50,103 bases of DNA from Actinomycetota bacterium (GCA_018268415.1 JAFDWO010000105.1:1-50103); one strand, 5' to 3'; shown: positions 6,912-14,928, counted from the stretch's first letter. Numbers and translations: made by a program. The notes: generated by a model not told the origin, from the sequence alone.

Positions 6912-7541
6912 CGCGTCACCGTCGACGGGACCCCGGTCGAGGTCGCGCCCGGCGCGACTATCCTCGAAGCCGCCGAAGCGGCGGACCGTTGGGTGCCGAC
7001 CGTCTGCTTCGACGAGCGCCAGGCCCCGTTCGGGGCATGCCGGGTCTGCATGGTGTCGGTCGCGGGATCGCCGAAACCGGTCCCCGCCTGCACCACCCCG
7101 TGCCGGGACGGGATGGAGATCCGGACCGAGGAGGCGACGGCGCGGCGGGTCTCCCGCGCGGTGGTCGAGCTTGTCCTCTCCGAGCTGCCCGAGCCGCCCG
7201 CCCCCCACACGGAGCTCGCCCAGGTCGCGGCGCGGCTCGGCGTCAGCGGCTCCCGCTGGAGCGGCGCCGTCCACGCCCGCGAGGACGACCTGCGCCATCC
7301 CTACCTGACCCTGCGGCACGAGCTCTGCATCTCCTGCGGCCGTTGCGTGCGCGCCTGCGACGAGGTCCAGGGCGCTTTCGCACTGACCGCGACCGGGCGC
7401 GGCTTCGACGCCAACATCACCGCCGGCCTGGACGCCGGCTTCGAGGACTCCACCTGCGTCTCCTGCGGCGCTTGTGCCGACACCTGTCCCACCGACGCGA
7501 TCTCCGAGGTCGGCCTGGTGGCACAATTGGAAAGGAGCTGA
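6906..7541 (+). CDS. HoxU-like iron-sulfur subunit of formate dehydrogenase
   Basis: A 211-residue protein equal to the N-terminal electron-relay part normally fused to NAD-dependent FdhA/FdsA. Residues 34, 45, 48 and 62 are the [2Fe-2S] cysteines with NuoG spacing; C141-C144-C147-C151 and C184-C187-C190-C194 are two ferredoxin [4Fe-4S] sets. The His-Cys3 cluster that usually lies between them is missing: the equivalent stretch near 90-112 keeps a His but no Cys. It should wire the molybdenum subunit to the FdsGB fusion. The start at 6906 is fixed by the overlap with the preceding 23-codon frame and the conserved N-terminus. Confidence 0.9.
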   Translation: MSRVTVDGTPVEVAPGATILEAAEAADRWVPTVCFDERQAPFGACRVCMVSVAGSPKPVPACTTPCRDGMEIRTEEATARRVSRAVVELVLSELPEPPAPHTELAQVAARLGVSGSRWSGAVHAREDDLRHPYLTLRHELCISCGRCVRACDEVQGAFALTATGRGFDANITAGLDAGFEDSTCVSCGACADTCPTDAISEVGLVAQLERS

Positions 7542-7543
7542 GC

Positions 7544-9661
7544 ATGGCAACCGCGACCACCCCCGAGGCACCGGCGGCGGAGGCGAGATTCGACCGCGTC
7601 GCGACGACGACCTGCGGCTATTGCGGGGTCGGCTGCCGGCTCGAGACGCGCGCCGTCGACGGGCGCATCGTCTCGATCGGTCCCGCCCTCGATGGTCCCG
7701 CCAACCAGGGGCACACGTGCCTCAAGGGCCGCTTCGCCCACGGCTTCACCCGTTCCCCCGACCGCCTGCGGACGCCGCTGATCCGCGAGGACGGCGAGCT
7801 CCGCCCGGCGAGCTGGGAGGAGGCGCTGGACCGCATCGTCGGCGAACTGGAACGGATCAAGGGGGAGCACGGGGCCGACGCGATCGCGGGCCTCGCCTCC
7901 TCGCGCGCCACCAACGAGGACTGTTATGCGATGTCGCGCCTGATCCGCGCCGCGGTCGGCACCAACAACATCGACAACTGCTCCCGCGTCTGCCACTCGC
8001 CGACCTCCTTCGCGCTGCGGAAGGCGTTCGGGCTCTCCGGGGCCACCGGCTCCTTCACCGACCTCGACCACGCCGAGGTGGCGCTGCTGCTCGGCGTCAA
8101 CCCCACCCAGGGCCACCCGGTGGTCGGAGCGCGGATCAAGCAGGCGGCGCTGCGGGGCTGCAAGCTGATCACGATCGACCCGCGCCGGATCGAGCTTGCC
8201 GACTATGGGGAGATCCACCTCTCCCCCCGCCCCGGCACCAACGCGGCGGTGGTCCTCGGGCTCTGCCACGTCGTGCACCGCGACGGCCTGGTCGACGAGG
8301 AGTTCGTCGCCGCGCGCACGGAAGGCTACGAGGCGGTCGAGGACCTGCTCGCCGGCTACGATCCGGTCGCCGTCGAGGAGATCACCAGCATCCCCGCCGC
8401 CGACCTGGAAGCGGCGGCGCACCTCTACGGCGAGGCGGCGAGCGGATCGCTCCTCTGGGGCCTCGGCGTCACCGAGCACAAGTACGGCTCCGAGGTCGTC
8501 CAGCTGCTCTGCAACCTGGCGATGATGACCGGCAAGGTCGGTAAGCCCGGCTCGGCGCTGCTGCCGCTGCGGGGGCAGAACAACGTCCAGGGCTCCTCCG
8601 ACATGGGCGCCCTGCCGGACACCTACACCGCCTACCGCTCGGTCGAAGACGAGGGCGTCGCGAGCACCTTCGAAGCGGCCTGGGGGGCGCCGCTCTCGCG
8701 CCACAAGGGATTGACGATCCCGCAGATGTTCGACGCCGCGGTCGCCGGCGACCTGAAGGCGATGTACATCTTCGGCGAGGACGTCGCCCAGACCGACCCC
8801 GACACCGCCCACGTCGTCGCCGCGATGGAGAGCCTCGAGTTCCTCGTCTGCCAGGAGATCTTCCTGAACGAGACGACGAAATACGCCGACGTCGTCCTCC
8901 CCGCCTCCGCGTTCCTCGAAAAGGAAGGCACCTTCATCAACGCCGAGCGCCGCTTCCAGCTGGTCGAACCCGCAATCGACCCGCCGGGAGAAGCGCGGAC
9001 CGACTTCGAGATCATCGGCGAGGTCTCGCGGCGGCTTGGTCACGAGATGGGCTGGGAGAGCCCCTGGGACGCGCTCGACGAAATCGCCCGGCTGACCCCC
9101 GCCTACGCCGGGGTGAGCCGCGCGCGGCTCGGCCGCCACGGGCTGCAGTGGCCGGTGCGCCCTGACGGCTCCGACTCGCCGACCCTCTACGACACCACGT
9201 TCGACCGGCCCGGCGGGCGCGGGCACTTCGCCCCTCTCCCCTACAAGGCTCCCGGGGACGCCGCCGACGAGGACTTCCCGCTGATCCTGGTCACCGGCCG
9301 GATCCTCCAGCACTACAACGCCGGGACGATGACCCGTCGTACCGGCAATGCCCAGCTGGTCGACCGCGATGTCCTCGAGGTCCACCCGGTGGACGCGGAG
9401 CGCCTCTGGATCGGCGACGGCGACAAGGTCTCGGTGCGCAGCCGGGTCGGGCGGATCGAGGTCGAGGCGAAGGTGACCGACCGGATCGAGCCCGGCCACG
9501 TCTTCACCACCTTCCACTTCCCGGAGACCCGGACCAACCTGCTGGTCGGCCAGTCCGCCGACGTCAACACCTCCTGCCCGGAGTACAAGGTCATCGCCGT
9601 CGACGTCCGGCCGATCTCCGAGCAGCCGTCCTTCGTCCCGGTCCTCGCCGATGGCGACTGA
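7544..9661 (+). CDS. Formate dehydrogenase catalytic subunit, Cys type
   Basis: A 705-residue molybdopterin oxidoreductase that should oxidise formate to CO2 (or the reverse). The N-terminal [4Fe-4S] motif is CGYCGVGC (C24, C27, C31) with C59 and the conserved K61. The active-site stretch is NCSRVCHSP: C150 is the metal ligand, in place of selenocysteine, and H151 is the catalytic His. The C-terminal half ends with the cofactor-cap domain (LILVTGRILQHYNAGTMTRR). AAGGAG six bases before ATG 7544 fixes the start; the open frame further upstream is a shadow. The usual N-terminal Fe-S domain is a separate gene just upstream, three bases away. Confidence 0.94.
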   Translation: MATATTPEAPAAEARFDRVATTTCGYCGVGCRLETRAVDGRIVSIGPALDGPANQGHTCLKGRFAHGFTRSPDRLRTPLIREDGELRPASWEEALDRIVGELERIKGEHGADAIAGLASSRATNEDCYAMSRLIRAAVGTNNIDNCSRVCHSPTSFALRKAFGLSGATGSFTDLDHAEVALLLGVNPTQGHPVVGARIKQAALRGCKLITIDPRRIELADYGEIHLSPRPGTNAAVVLGLCHVVHRDGLVDEEFVAARTEGYEAVEDLLAGYDPVAVEEITSIPAADLEAAAHLYGEAASGSLLWGLGVTEHKYGSEVVQLLCNLAMMTGKVGKPGSALLPLRGQNNVQGSSDMGALPDTYTAYRSVEDEGVASTFEAAWGAPLSRHKGLTIPQMFDAAVAGDLKAMYIFGEDVAQTDPDTAHVVAAMESLEFLVCQEIFLNETTKYADVVLPASAFLEKEGTFINAERRFQLVEPAIDPPGEARTDFEIIGEVSRRLGHEMGWESPWDALDEIARLTPAYAGVSRARLGRHGLQWPVRPDGSDSPTLYDTTFDRPGGRGHFAPLPYKAPGDAADEDFPLILVTGRILQHYNAGTMTRRTGNAQLVDRDVLEVHPVDAERLWIGDGDKVSVRSRVGRIEVEAKVTDRIEPGHVFTTFHFPETRTNLLVGQSADVNTSCPEYKVIAVDVRPISEQPSFVPVLADGD

Positions 9662-9673
9662 CCGCGCCGCGCC

Positions 9674-10336
9674 CTGAGCGAAGCGCGCGGAGCCGTCCTG
9701 GCGGGCGGCCGCGGCAGCCGCCTCGGCGGCGCCAAGGCGACCGCGATCCTCGCCGGCCGCCCCCTGATCACCTACCCCCTTGCCGCCCTGGCGGCGGCGG
9801 GAATCGACGCCTTCGTCGTCGCCAAGGCCTCCAGCGGCCTGCGCGGTCGTCCCTCGGCCCCGACAACGGGCCTAAAGACGACCGCGGCCCGCGGGCCGGG
9901 CCAAAGGACGACCGCGCCCGCGCTCGGGGAAGTCGAGATCGTCACCGAGCCGGCGGAGCCGACGCACCCGCTCGTCGGCATCATCGCCGCGCTCCGCCAC
10001 GCCGGCGCCCCGCTCGTCATCCTCGGCTGCGACTTCCCGTTCGCGCCGCCGCCCCTCCTCCGTGCGCTCGCCGAGGCCCCGGAGCCGCTGGTCGTCCCCG
10101 CCCCCGGCAGCGACCCGCAACCGCTGGTGGCCCGCTGGTCCCCGGAGCTCCTCCCGGCCCTCGCAGCCGCCCTCGACCGCGAGGAGCCGCTGCGCCGCAC
10201 GATCACGGCGCTCGCCCCCCGCCTCCTCGACGACGCCGAGCTCGCCCGCTTCGGCGACCCCGCCCGCACCTTCTTCAACGTCAACACCCCGGCGGACCTG
10301 CGGGAGGCCGAGCGCGTCGTTGAGAGGGGTGGCTGA
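9674..10336 (+). CDS. mobA: MobA-like molybdenum cofactor guanylyltransferase
   Basis: Attaches GMP to molybdopterin, the form used by bis-MGD enzymes such as formate dehydrogenase. The frame contains the nucleotide-binding AVLAGGRGSRLGGAKA, then EPTHPLVGIIAALRHAG, LVILGCDFPFA and the C-terminal FFNVNTPADL. There is no ATG or GTG before the first motif: the frame is closed by the fdhA stop and only CTG 9674 fits. An ATG at 9651 is in another frame and stops after eight codons, so a small frameshift is possible. Residues about 57-86 are encoded by a repeat-family insertion (9841-9931) in a variable loop. The stop overlaps the 3' end of tRNA-His on the other strand. Function probably retained, but the start is unresolved. 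Confidence 0.75.
   Translation: MSEARGAVLAGGRGSRLGGAKATAILAGRPLITYPLAALAAAGIDAFVVAKASSGLRGRPSAPTTGLKTTAARGPGQRTTAPALGEVEIVTEPAEPTHPLVGIIAALRHAGAPLVILGCDFPFAPPPLLRALAEAPEPLVVPAPGSDPQPLVARWSPELLPALAAALDREEPLRRTITALAPRLLDDAELARFGDPARTFFNVNTPADLREAERVVERGG
9841..9931. repeat. GTCGTCC-family repeat inserted in mobA
   Basis: GCGCGGTCGTCC at 9841-9852 and two inverted copies, AAGACGACCGCG and AAAGGACGACCGCG followed by GCTCGGGG, match the units seen at 14771-14902 and 40010-40142. The insertion keeps the mobA frame and encodes a Pro/Arg/Thr-rich loop. Confidence 0.65.
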
Positions 10337-10401
10337 GGGGACTCGAACCCCCGACCGCCTGGACCACAACCAGGAGCTCTACCAGCTGAGCTACAGCCAC
10401 C
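10328..10401 (-). tRNA. tRNA-His (anticodon GTG)
   Basis: Cloverleaf on the minus strand: extra 5' G (10401) typical of tRNA-His, acceptor GTGGCTG paired with CAGCCAC, D arm AGCTCAGCTGGTAGAGC, anticodon loop TTGTGGT in a CCTGG/CCAGG stem, T arm GGGGGTTCGAGTCCCC. The 3' CCA is not encoded. Its 3' end overlaps the last bases of mobA. Confidence 0.95.
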
Positions 10402-10465
10402 GCGCGACCGTCAAATCTAGCGAGCCTGGAGCCAGGATGGGGCCTCGGGACGCCGGGGGCGGTGC

Positions 10466-11422
10466 CTAGAAGGATTCCAGGCGGGGGGCGACCTCGCGGC
10501 CGATGAGTTCGATCGCCTCGGTGTCGCGATGCAGGAGGTGCTGGGCCATGATCCGGGTACAGCCTGCGTCGTGGAGGGCGCGGAGCTGCTCGACCGCCTC
10601 CTCGACGGTGCCGACGATCCAGGAGTCGTCGACCTCCTCGGCCAGGAACCGCTCGCCGTCGTCGCCCTGGTTCTGCCACCGGGACAGGCGGGAGGCACGG
10701 TCGACGACCTCCTCGCGGGTCTCCCCCACGATCCAGCCGGTCATCAGGGACAGCGGCAGCGTGGCCGGATTGCGGCCCTGCTTGGCGCAGGCGGCGTCGA
10801 GCTTGCCACGCAGCTCGCGGATCCGGTCCGGCCCGGAGAAGACGGTGTTGTACTCGGAGGCCCAGCGCACCGCGATCCGCATGCTGCGCGGCCCGCCGCG
10901 GCCACCGACGATGAACGGCGTCGGCCGTTGCACCGGCTTCGGCAGCGCGTCGAGGTCGACGATCTTGAAGTGCTCGCCGTCGAAGCTGAAGGAGCCCTCG
11001 CCCCACTGCCCGGCGATGACCTCGAGCTGCTCTTCGAAGGCGTCCATCCGCGGCCCCATCTCCGGCAGGTCGAACCCGAAGGCCTCGTGCTCGCGGTCCC
11101 ACCACCCGGCGCCGAGCCCCGGTTCGGCGCGGCCGCCGCTGATCTGGTCGATCGTCGCGAACGACTTGGCGAAGACCGAGGGATGGCGGAAGGTCGCCGG
11201 TGAGACCATCGTCCCCAGGCGCAGCTTCCCGGTGATCGCGGCGAGCGCCCCAAGCGTGGTCAGGGCGTCGAGCGACCCCCGCTCGGCCCGGTCGACCACC
11301 GAGTAGTAATGGTCGGAGCGGAACAGCGTGCCGACGCCGCTGCGCTCACACGCCTCGGCGATCGCCACCCAGTCGTCCCAGGTGACGTCCTCCTGCCCCT
11401 CGATCATCAAGGTCACTTCCAC
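10466..11422 (-). CDS. LLM-class flavin/F420-type oxidoreductase
   Basis: A luciferase-like (TIM-barrel) oxidoreductase of about 318 residues; members use F420 or FMN. Family stretches visible are the N-terminal EVTLMIEGQE with TLFRSDHY, LGTMVSPATFRHPSVFAKSFATIDQISGGR and GLGAGWW. GTG at 11422 puts the first strand at the N-terminus; a GTG eight codons upstream is also possible. It follows the RibH-type lumazine synthase on the same strand (44-70 bp gap), fitting a flavin or deazaflavin context. The substrate cannot be told from sequence. Confidence 0.85.
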   Translation of the reverse strand: MEVTLMIEGQEDVTWDDWVAIAEACERSGVGTLFRSDHYYSVVDRAERGSLDALTTLGALAAITGKLRLGTMVSPATFRHPSVFAKSFATIDQISGGRAEPGLGAGWWDREHEAFGFDLPEMGPRMDAFEEQLEVIAGQWGEGSFSFDGEHFKIVDLDALPKPVQRPTPFIVGGRGGPRSMRIAVRWASEYNTVFSGPDRIRELRGKLDAACAKQGRNPATLPLSLMTGWIVGETREEVVDRASRLSRWQNQGDDGERFLAEEVDDSWIVGTVEEAVEQLRALHDAGCTRIMAQHLLHRDTEAIELIGREVAPRLESF

Positions 11423-11491
11423 GGGCGCCAACCTACCCAAGTGCACCCGCGGGCATGCGCGAATCCAGTCAAGCGACGCGGGGCCGAAGCG

Positions 11492-11968
11492 TTACGCGGC
11501 GACCGGCAGGCGGTCCAGCGACTCCACGGTGGCGGTGCAGGCGATCGCCACCTCGCGGCCCTTGACCTGGAAGTGGTCGTGGAAGAAGCGCTCGTGGTCC
11601 GCGTGCTCGTGGAAGTGATGGGGCGTGAGGACCGCGGAGAAGACGGGCACGCCGGTGTCGAGCTGGACCCGCATGAGCCCATCGATGACCGCCTCGGCGA
11701 CGAAATCGTGACGGTAGATACCGCCGTCGACCACCAGCCCGGCGGTGACCACGGCCCGATAACGGCCGCTTTCGGCAAGGCGCTTGGCGTGCAGCGGGAT
11801 CTCGAAGGCGCCGGTCACCTCGTAGAGGTCGATCTGATCGGCCGGGACGCCCCGCTCCGCCGCCTCGGCGAGGAACGAGTCGCGGCACTCGTCGACGATC
11901 TCGCGATGCCACAACGACTGGACGAAGGCGATCCGCCCGTCCTGCTGGTCGATTCCGCTGCTCTCCAT
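11492..11968 (-). CDS. ribH: 6,7-dimethyl-8-ribityllumazine synthase, RibH2 type
   Basis: A 158-residue lumazine synthase, the penultimate step of riboflavin synthesis. The sequence follows the RibH2 subtype known from Brucella and Mesorhizobium: VQSLWHREIVDECR near the start, VTGAFEIPLHAKRLA, VVDGGIYRHDFVAEAVIDGL and VFSAVLTPHHFHEH. H in IYRHDF is the likely catalytic residue. SD AGGAG lies seven bases before ATG 11968. It is away from any other rib gene and sits between an ABC exporter and an LLM oxidoreductase, so it may be a second, specialised copy. Confidence 0.92.
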   Translation of the reverse strand: MESSGIDQQDGRIAFVQSLWHREIVDECRDSFLAEAAERGVPADQIDLYEVTGAFEIPLHAKRLAESGRYRAVVTAGLVVDGGIYRHDFVAEAVIDGLMRVQLDTGVPVFSAVLTPHHFHEHADHERFFHDHFQVKGREVAIACTATVESLDRLPVAA

Positions 11969-12020
11969 GTCCGGCTCCTCTCGCTCGACGACGTCGGCTC
12001 CGAGGGTATCGCGACCGGCC

Positions 12021-12956
12021 CTAGTCCCCCGCGTTGAACTCGGCGATCGCGACGCCCAGCATCACCATGCCGAGCGCGAAGACCATGAAGACCTGCAGGG
12101 CGATCGGCACCTCCCAGCCGAACCAGGTGATCGGCGGGTTGAGCGTGTGGGTCGCTTCGGCGCTCAGGTTGAGGTTGTTGAAGATCAGGGTGCGCATCGG
12201 CGTGACCGCGTAGGTGACCGGGTCGAGGCGATTCAGCACCGCCAGCCAGCCGGGCAGGTCGCCGGACGGGAAGAGCGCCCCGGAGATGAAGAACATCGGC
12301 GTGACGATCATCTGCATCACTCCCATGAACGATTGGATCTGGGTGATCCGCGCCGCGATCATCACCCCGAACGCGGTGATGCTGAAGGCGAGCAACAGCT
12401 GCAGGGCGAAGACGCCGAGCACCAGACCGACGCTGTAGGGGACGTGGACCGCCCAGGCGAGCGCCAACAGGATCAATCCCTGCAGCGAGGCGACGGTGGC
12501 GCCGCCGAAGACCTTGCCGATCACGATCGAGCTGCGCCGCACCGGCGCCACCATCATCTCCCGCAGGAAGCCGAACTCGCGGTCCCAGACGATCGAGGCG
12601 GCCGAGAACATGCCGGTGAACATCACCGAGATGCAGAGCACGCCCGGGTAGATGAAGGTCTTGAGGTCGACGCCATCGGTGCTGGCGGCGGAGAGCTGCT
12701 GCAGCCCGGAGCCGAGCACGAAGAGGAAGAGCAGCGGCTGGACCAGCGAGGTGACGATCCGCATCCGGTCCTTCTGGAAGCGGATCAGCTCGCGGCGCCA
12801 GACGATCTTCACCGCGCGCACCTCGGAGCGCCAGCTGCGCGGCGGGACGCGGACCTCGACCGTCGGCGGCGGCGCGGGCGCGCCGGTGCCGGCTCCGGCC
12901 GTGGCCGGCTCGGTCGTGCTCGCCATCGCCCGCGGCCGCGGTTTCGCGTCGCTCAT
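12021..12956 (-). CDS. ABC-2 type exporter permease (DrrB-like)
   Basis: A 311-residue permease with a Pro/Ala-rich cytoplasmic N-terminus (about 45 residues) and six predicted membrane segments. It matches the ABC-2/DrrB family: QPLLFLFVLGSGL, FIYPGVLCISVMFTGMFSAASIVWDREFGFLREMMVAPV and MFFISGALFPSGDLPGWL. The ATG start overlaps the ATPase stop (ATGA). With the ATPase it forms a drug or lipid exporter under the divergent TetR regulator. Confidence 0.92.
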   Translation of the reverse strand: MSDAKPRPRAMASTTEPATAGAGTGAPAPPPTVEVRVPPRSWRSEVRAVKIVWRRELIRFQKDRMRIVTSLVQPLLFLFVLGSGLQQLSAASTDGVDLKTFIYPGVLCISVMFTGMFSAASIVWDREFGFLREMMVAPVRRSSIVIGKVFGGATVASLQGLILLALAWAVHVPYSVGLVLGVFALQLLLAFSITAFGVMIAARITQIQSFMGVMQMIVTPMFFISGALFPSGDLPGWLAVLNRLDPVTYAVTPMRTLIFNNLNLSAEATHTLNPPITWFGWEVPIALQVFMVFALGMVMLGVAIAEFNAGD

Positions 12957-13939
12957 CGCCGACCCCCGGCGTGCATCGCCTGCATTACGGCGCGGTTGCG
13001 GTTTTTCGAACTCGACTCCTCGGCATCACGGATCGTCGACCCGGTGTGGGACATGAACACGTCGTCCAGCGTCGGCCGCGAGAGGTTGACGGAGCTGATC
13101 GGCACCTGGAGCTCGGCGAAGAGCCGCGGCACGAACTCCTCGCCGTCCGCGACGGCGAAGCTGACCGCGCCCTCCGACACCGTCGCCTCGAGGCCGAAGC
13201 GCTCGCCCAGCTCGGCGATCGCACGCTCGTCGTCGGCGGTCTCGATCCGGATCCGGTCTGCCCCGACCGCCTCTTTCAGCGCCTCGGGCGTGTCGAGGGC
13301 GACGATCTCGCCGCCGTCCATGATCGCGATGCGACCGCAGAACTCGGCCTCGTCCATGTAGTGGGTGGTCATGAAGATCGTGATCTCCTCGCTCTGCTGG
13401 AGCTGGCGGATGTAGCCCCAGATCGACGCGCGGGTCTGCGGGTCGAGGCCGATCGTCGGCTCGTCGAGGAAGAGGACGCGCGGCGAGTGCATCAGGCCGC
13501 GGGCGATCTCGAGGCGCCGCCGCATGCCGCCGGAGAAAGTCATCACCTGCGAGTCACGGCGCTCCCAGAGGCCGACCATCCTCAGCACCTGCTCCATGCG
13601 CGGCTTGACCACCTTGGATTCGACGCCATAGAGCTCGGCGTGCAGGCGCAGGTTCTGCTCGGCGCTGAGATAGCCGTCGAGGGTCGGATCCTGGAAGACG
13701 AGACCGATGTGGCGGCGCACGTCGTCGCGCGCGGCGACCACGTCGAAGCCGGCGACCTCGGCGTGCCCGGAGGTCGGCTTGGTCAGCGTGCACAGCATGT
13801 TGATCGTCGTCGTCTTGCCGGCGCCATTGGGACCGAGGAAGCCGAAGACCTCCCCGGTGCCGACCTCGAAGCTGACGCCTTTGACGGCCTCGAAGTCGCC
13901 AAACGATTTGCGGAGATCTGTGACGGAGATAGCTGCCAT
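12953..13939 (-). CDS. ABC exporter ATPase (DrrA-like)
   Basis: A 328-residue ATPase of the DrrA daunorubicin-resistance type. Walker A GPNGAGKTT (about residue 38), Q-loop LVFQDPTLDGYL, signature FSGGMRRRLEIARGL, Walker B VLFLDEPTIGLDP and H-loop MTTHYMDEAE are all intact, followed by the C-terminal DrrA extension. ATG 13939 is chosen over an upstream frame start because the longer form would read through the operator and the tetR start. Pairs with the permease and faces tetR. Confidence 0.94.
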   Translation of the reverse strand: MAAISVTDLRKSFGDFEAVKGVSFEVGTGEVFGFLGPNGAGKTTTINMLCTLTKPTSGHAEVAGFDVVAARDDVRRHIGLVFQDPTLDGYLSAEQNLRLHAELYGVESKVVKPRMEQVLRMVGLWERRDSQVMTFSGGMRRRLEIARGLMHSPRVLFLDEPTIGLDPQTRASIWGYIRQLQQSEEITIFMTTHYMDEAEFCGRIAIMDGGEIVALDTPEALKEAVGADRIRIETADDERAIAELGERFGLEATVSEGAVSFAVADGEEFVPRLFAELQVPISSVNLSRPTLDDVFMSHTGSTIRDAEESSSKNRNRAVMQAMHAGGRR

Positions 13940-13942
13940 ACG

Positions 13943-13971
13943 CTGTACGGGGGCTCCACTGTACACTGTAC
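13943..13971. promoter_or_regulatory. Triple CTGTAC operator between ABC exporter and tetR
   Basis: CTGTAC occurs at 13943-13948, 13959-13964 and 13966-13971 in the 37-bp divergent spacer. The last two overlap the palindrome TGTACA. With both start codons so close, a bound TetR protein would block both genes. Confidence 0.6.
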
Positions 13972-13976
13972 GGGCC

Positions 13977-14780
13977 ATGAACGTCATTCCGGCCGAGGGG
14001 AGCGGCGAGCAGAAGTCCTGTCGCCGCGCCGAGATCGTCGCCGCGGCGGTGCGGATCGCCGATGCGGAGGGCTTCGAGGCGGTCTCGATGCGGCGCCTCG
14101 CCGATGAGCTCGGGGTGGCGACGATGACCCCCTACACCCACGTCGAATCGAAGGACGAGCTGATCGACCTGATGCGCGACGCGGTGGCCGCCGAGATGAT
14201 CCTTCCCGAGCCGATCCCCGACGACTGGCGCGAGGCGCTGCGGGCGATCGCCCACCGCACCAAGGACGCCTTCGAAGCCCACCCCTGGAGCCTCGACATC
14301 ACCTCCCGCCGACCGCGGGCGCGGATCAACCGCCTCCGCCACGTCGAGCAGTCGGTAGGGATCATGGTCCGCCTCGAGGTCGCCCCGCGGACCGGCCGCG
14401 CGATCCTGATGTCGCTGGACGATTACGTGATCGGCTATTGCGCGCGCAAGCGGATGCGCCAGCGGATGCTCGCCTCGCTCGACGCCGAGGGCAAGGAGGC
14501 GCTCCGCGGCTTCCAGGACCCGGATCCCGAGGTCGCCGCCGCCCTCGCCGCGGGCGAGCTGCCGCTGATCAAGAAGATCACCGGCCGCCGCAACCGCGAC
14601 CACCCCTTCGGCGTACCGCCCGACTCGGGCTTCGAGCCGGGCCTGGAGTGGCTCCTCGACGGGATCGAAGGGACGGTCGGGTTGCGGGGAGATCGCATCG
14701 AGCCCGGCGAGCTACCCACCGGCCACGACGAACTCGACCGACGCCCGACCCGCCCCCGCCCCCGAGCGCGGTCGTCCTGA
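13977..14780 (+). CDS. TetR-family regulator of the ABC exporter
   Basis: A 267-residue TetR repressor: helix-turn-helix in about residues 20-65 (AAAVRIADAEGFEAVSMRRL, then ELGVATMTPYTHVESKDEL) and a C-terminal ligand domain of the TetR_C type with FGLEWLLDG-like ending (FEPGLEWLLDGIEG). It is divergent from the DrrAB-like exporter with a 37-bp operator spacer, so it probably represses the exporter and itself. The last codons (RARSS and stop) are read from a GTCGTCC-family repeat; the original C-terminus was probably a little shorter or different. Confidence 0.9.
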   Translation: MNVIPAEGSGEQKSCRRAEIVAAAVRIADAEGFEAVSMRRLADELGVATMTPYTHVESKDELIDLMRDAVAAEMILPEPIPDDWREALRAIAHRTKDAFEAHPWSLDITSRRPRARINRLRHVEQSVGIMVRLEVAPRTGRAILMSLDDYVIGYCARKRMRQRMLASLDAEGKEALRGFQDPDPEVAAALAAGELPLIKKITGRRNRDHPFGVPPDSGFEPGLEWLLDGIEGTVGLRGDRIEPGELPTGHDELDRRPTRPRPRARSS

Positions 14781-14902
14781 CCGGCGCCCCCCGCGGCGTG
14801 GTCGTCCTAACCGGCGCCCCCCGCGGCGCGGTCGTCCTAACCGGCGCTATAGGTGGGTTAGGACGACCGCGCTCGGGGGCGGGGTTGGAAAGGACGACCG
14901 CG
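14771..14902. repeat. GTCGTCC repeat element, copy A
   Basis: Three direct units of GTCGTCCTRACCGGCGC start at 14771, 14801 and 14831 (period 30). The third forms a palindrome with 14856-14872: 17-bp perfect arms around a 13-base loop containing CTATAGG. A last inverted unit AAAGGACGACCGCG ends at 14902. It fills the space between tetR and the pentad-repeat gene; nearly the same element is at 40010-40142. Confidence 0.9.
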
Positions 14903-14928
14903 GGCGAGGGTCACGGTACGGTTGGGAC

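Noticed and set aside
7974..7999. Selenocysteine codon in the formate dehydrogenase active site
   Set aside because: The position before the catalytic His is TGC (Cys), not TGA, so the enzyme is the Cys type.
14771..14902. CRISPR-like array of 30-bp units
   Set aside because: Only three units, spacers are similar to one another, and the last unit is inverted into a palindrome. A repeat element is the better explanation.
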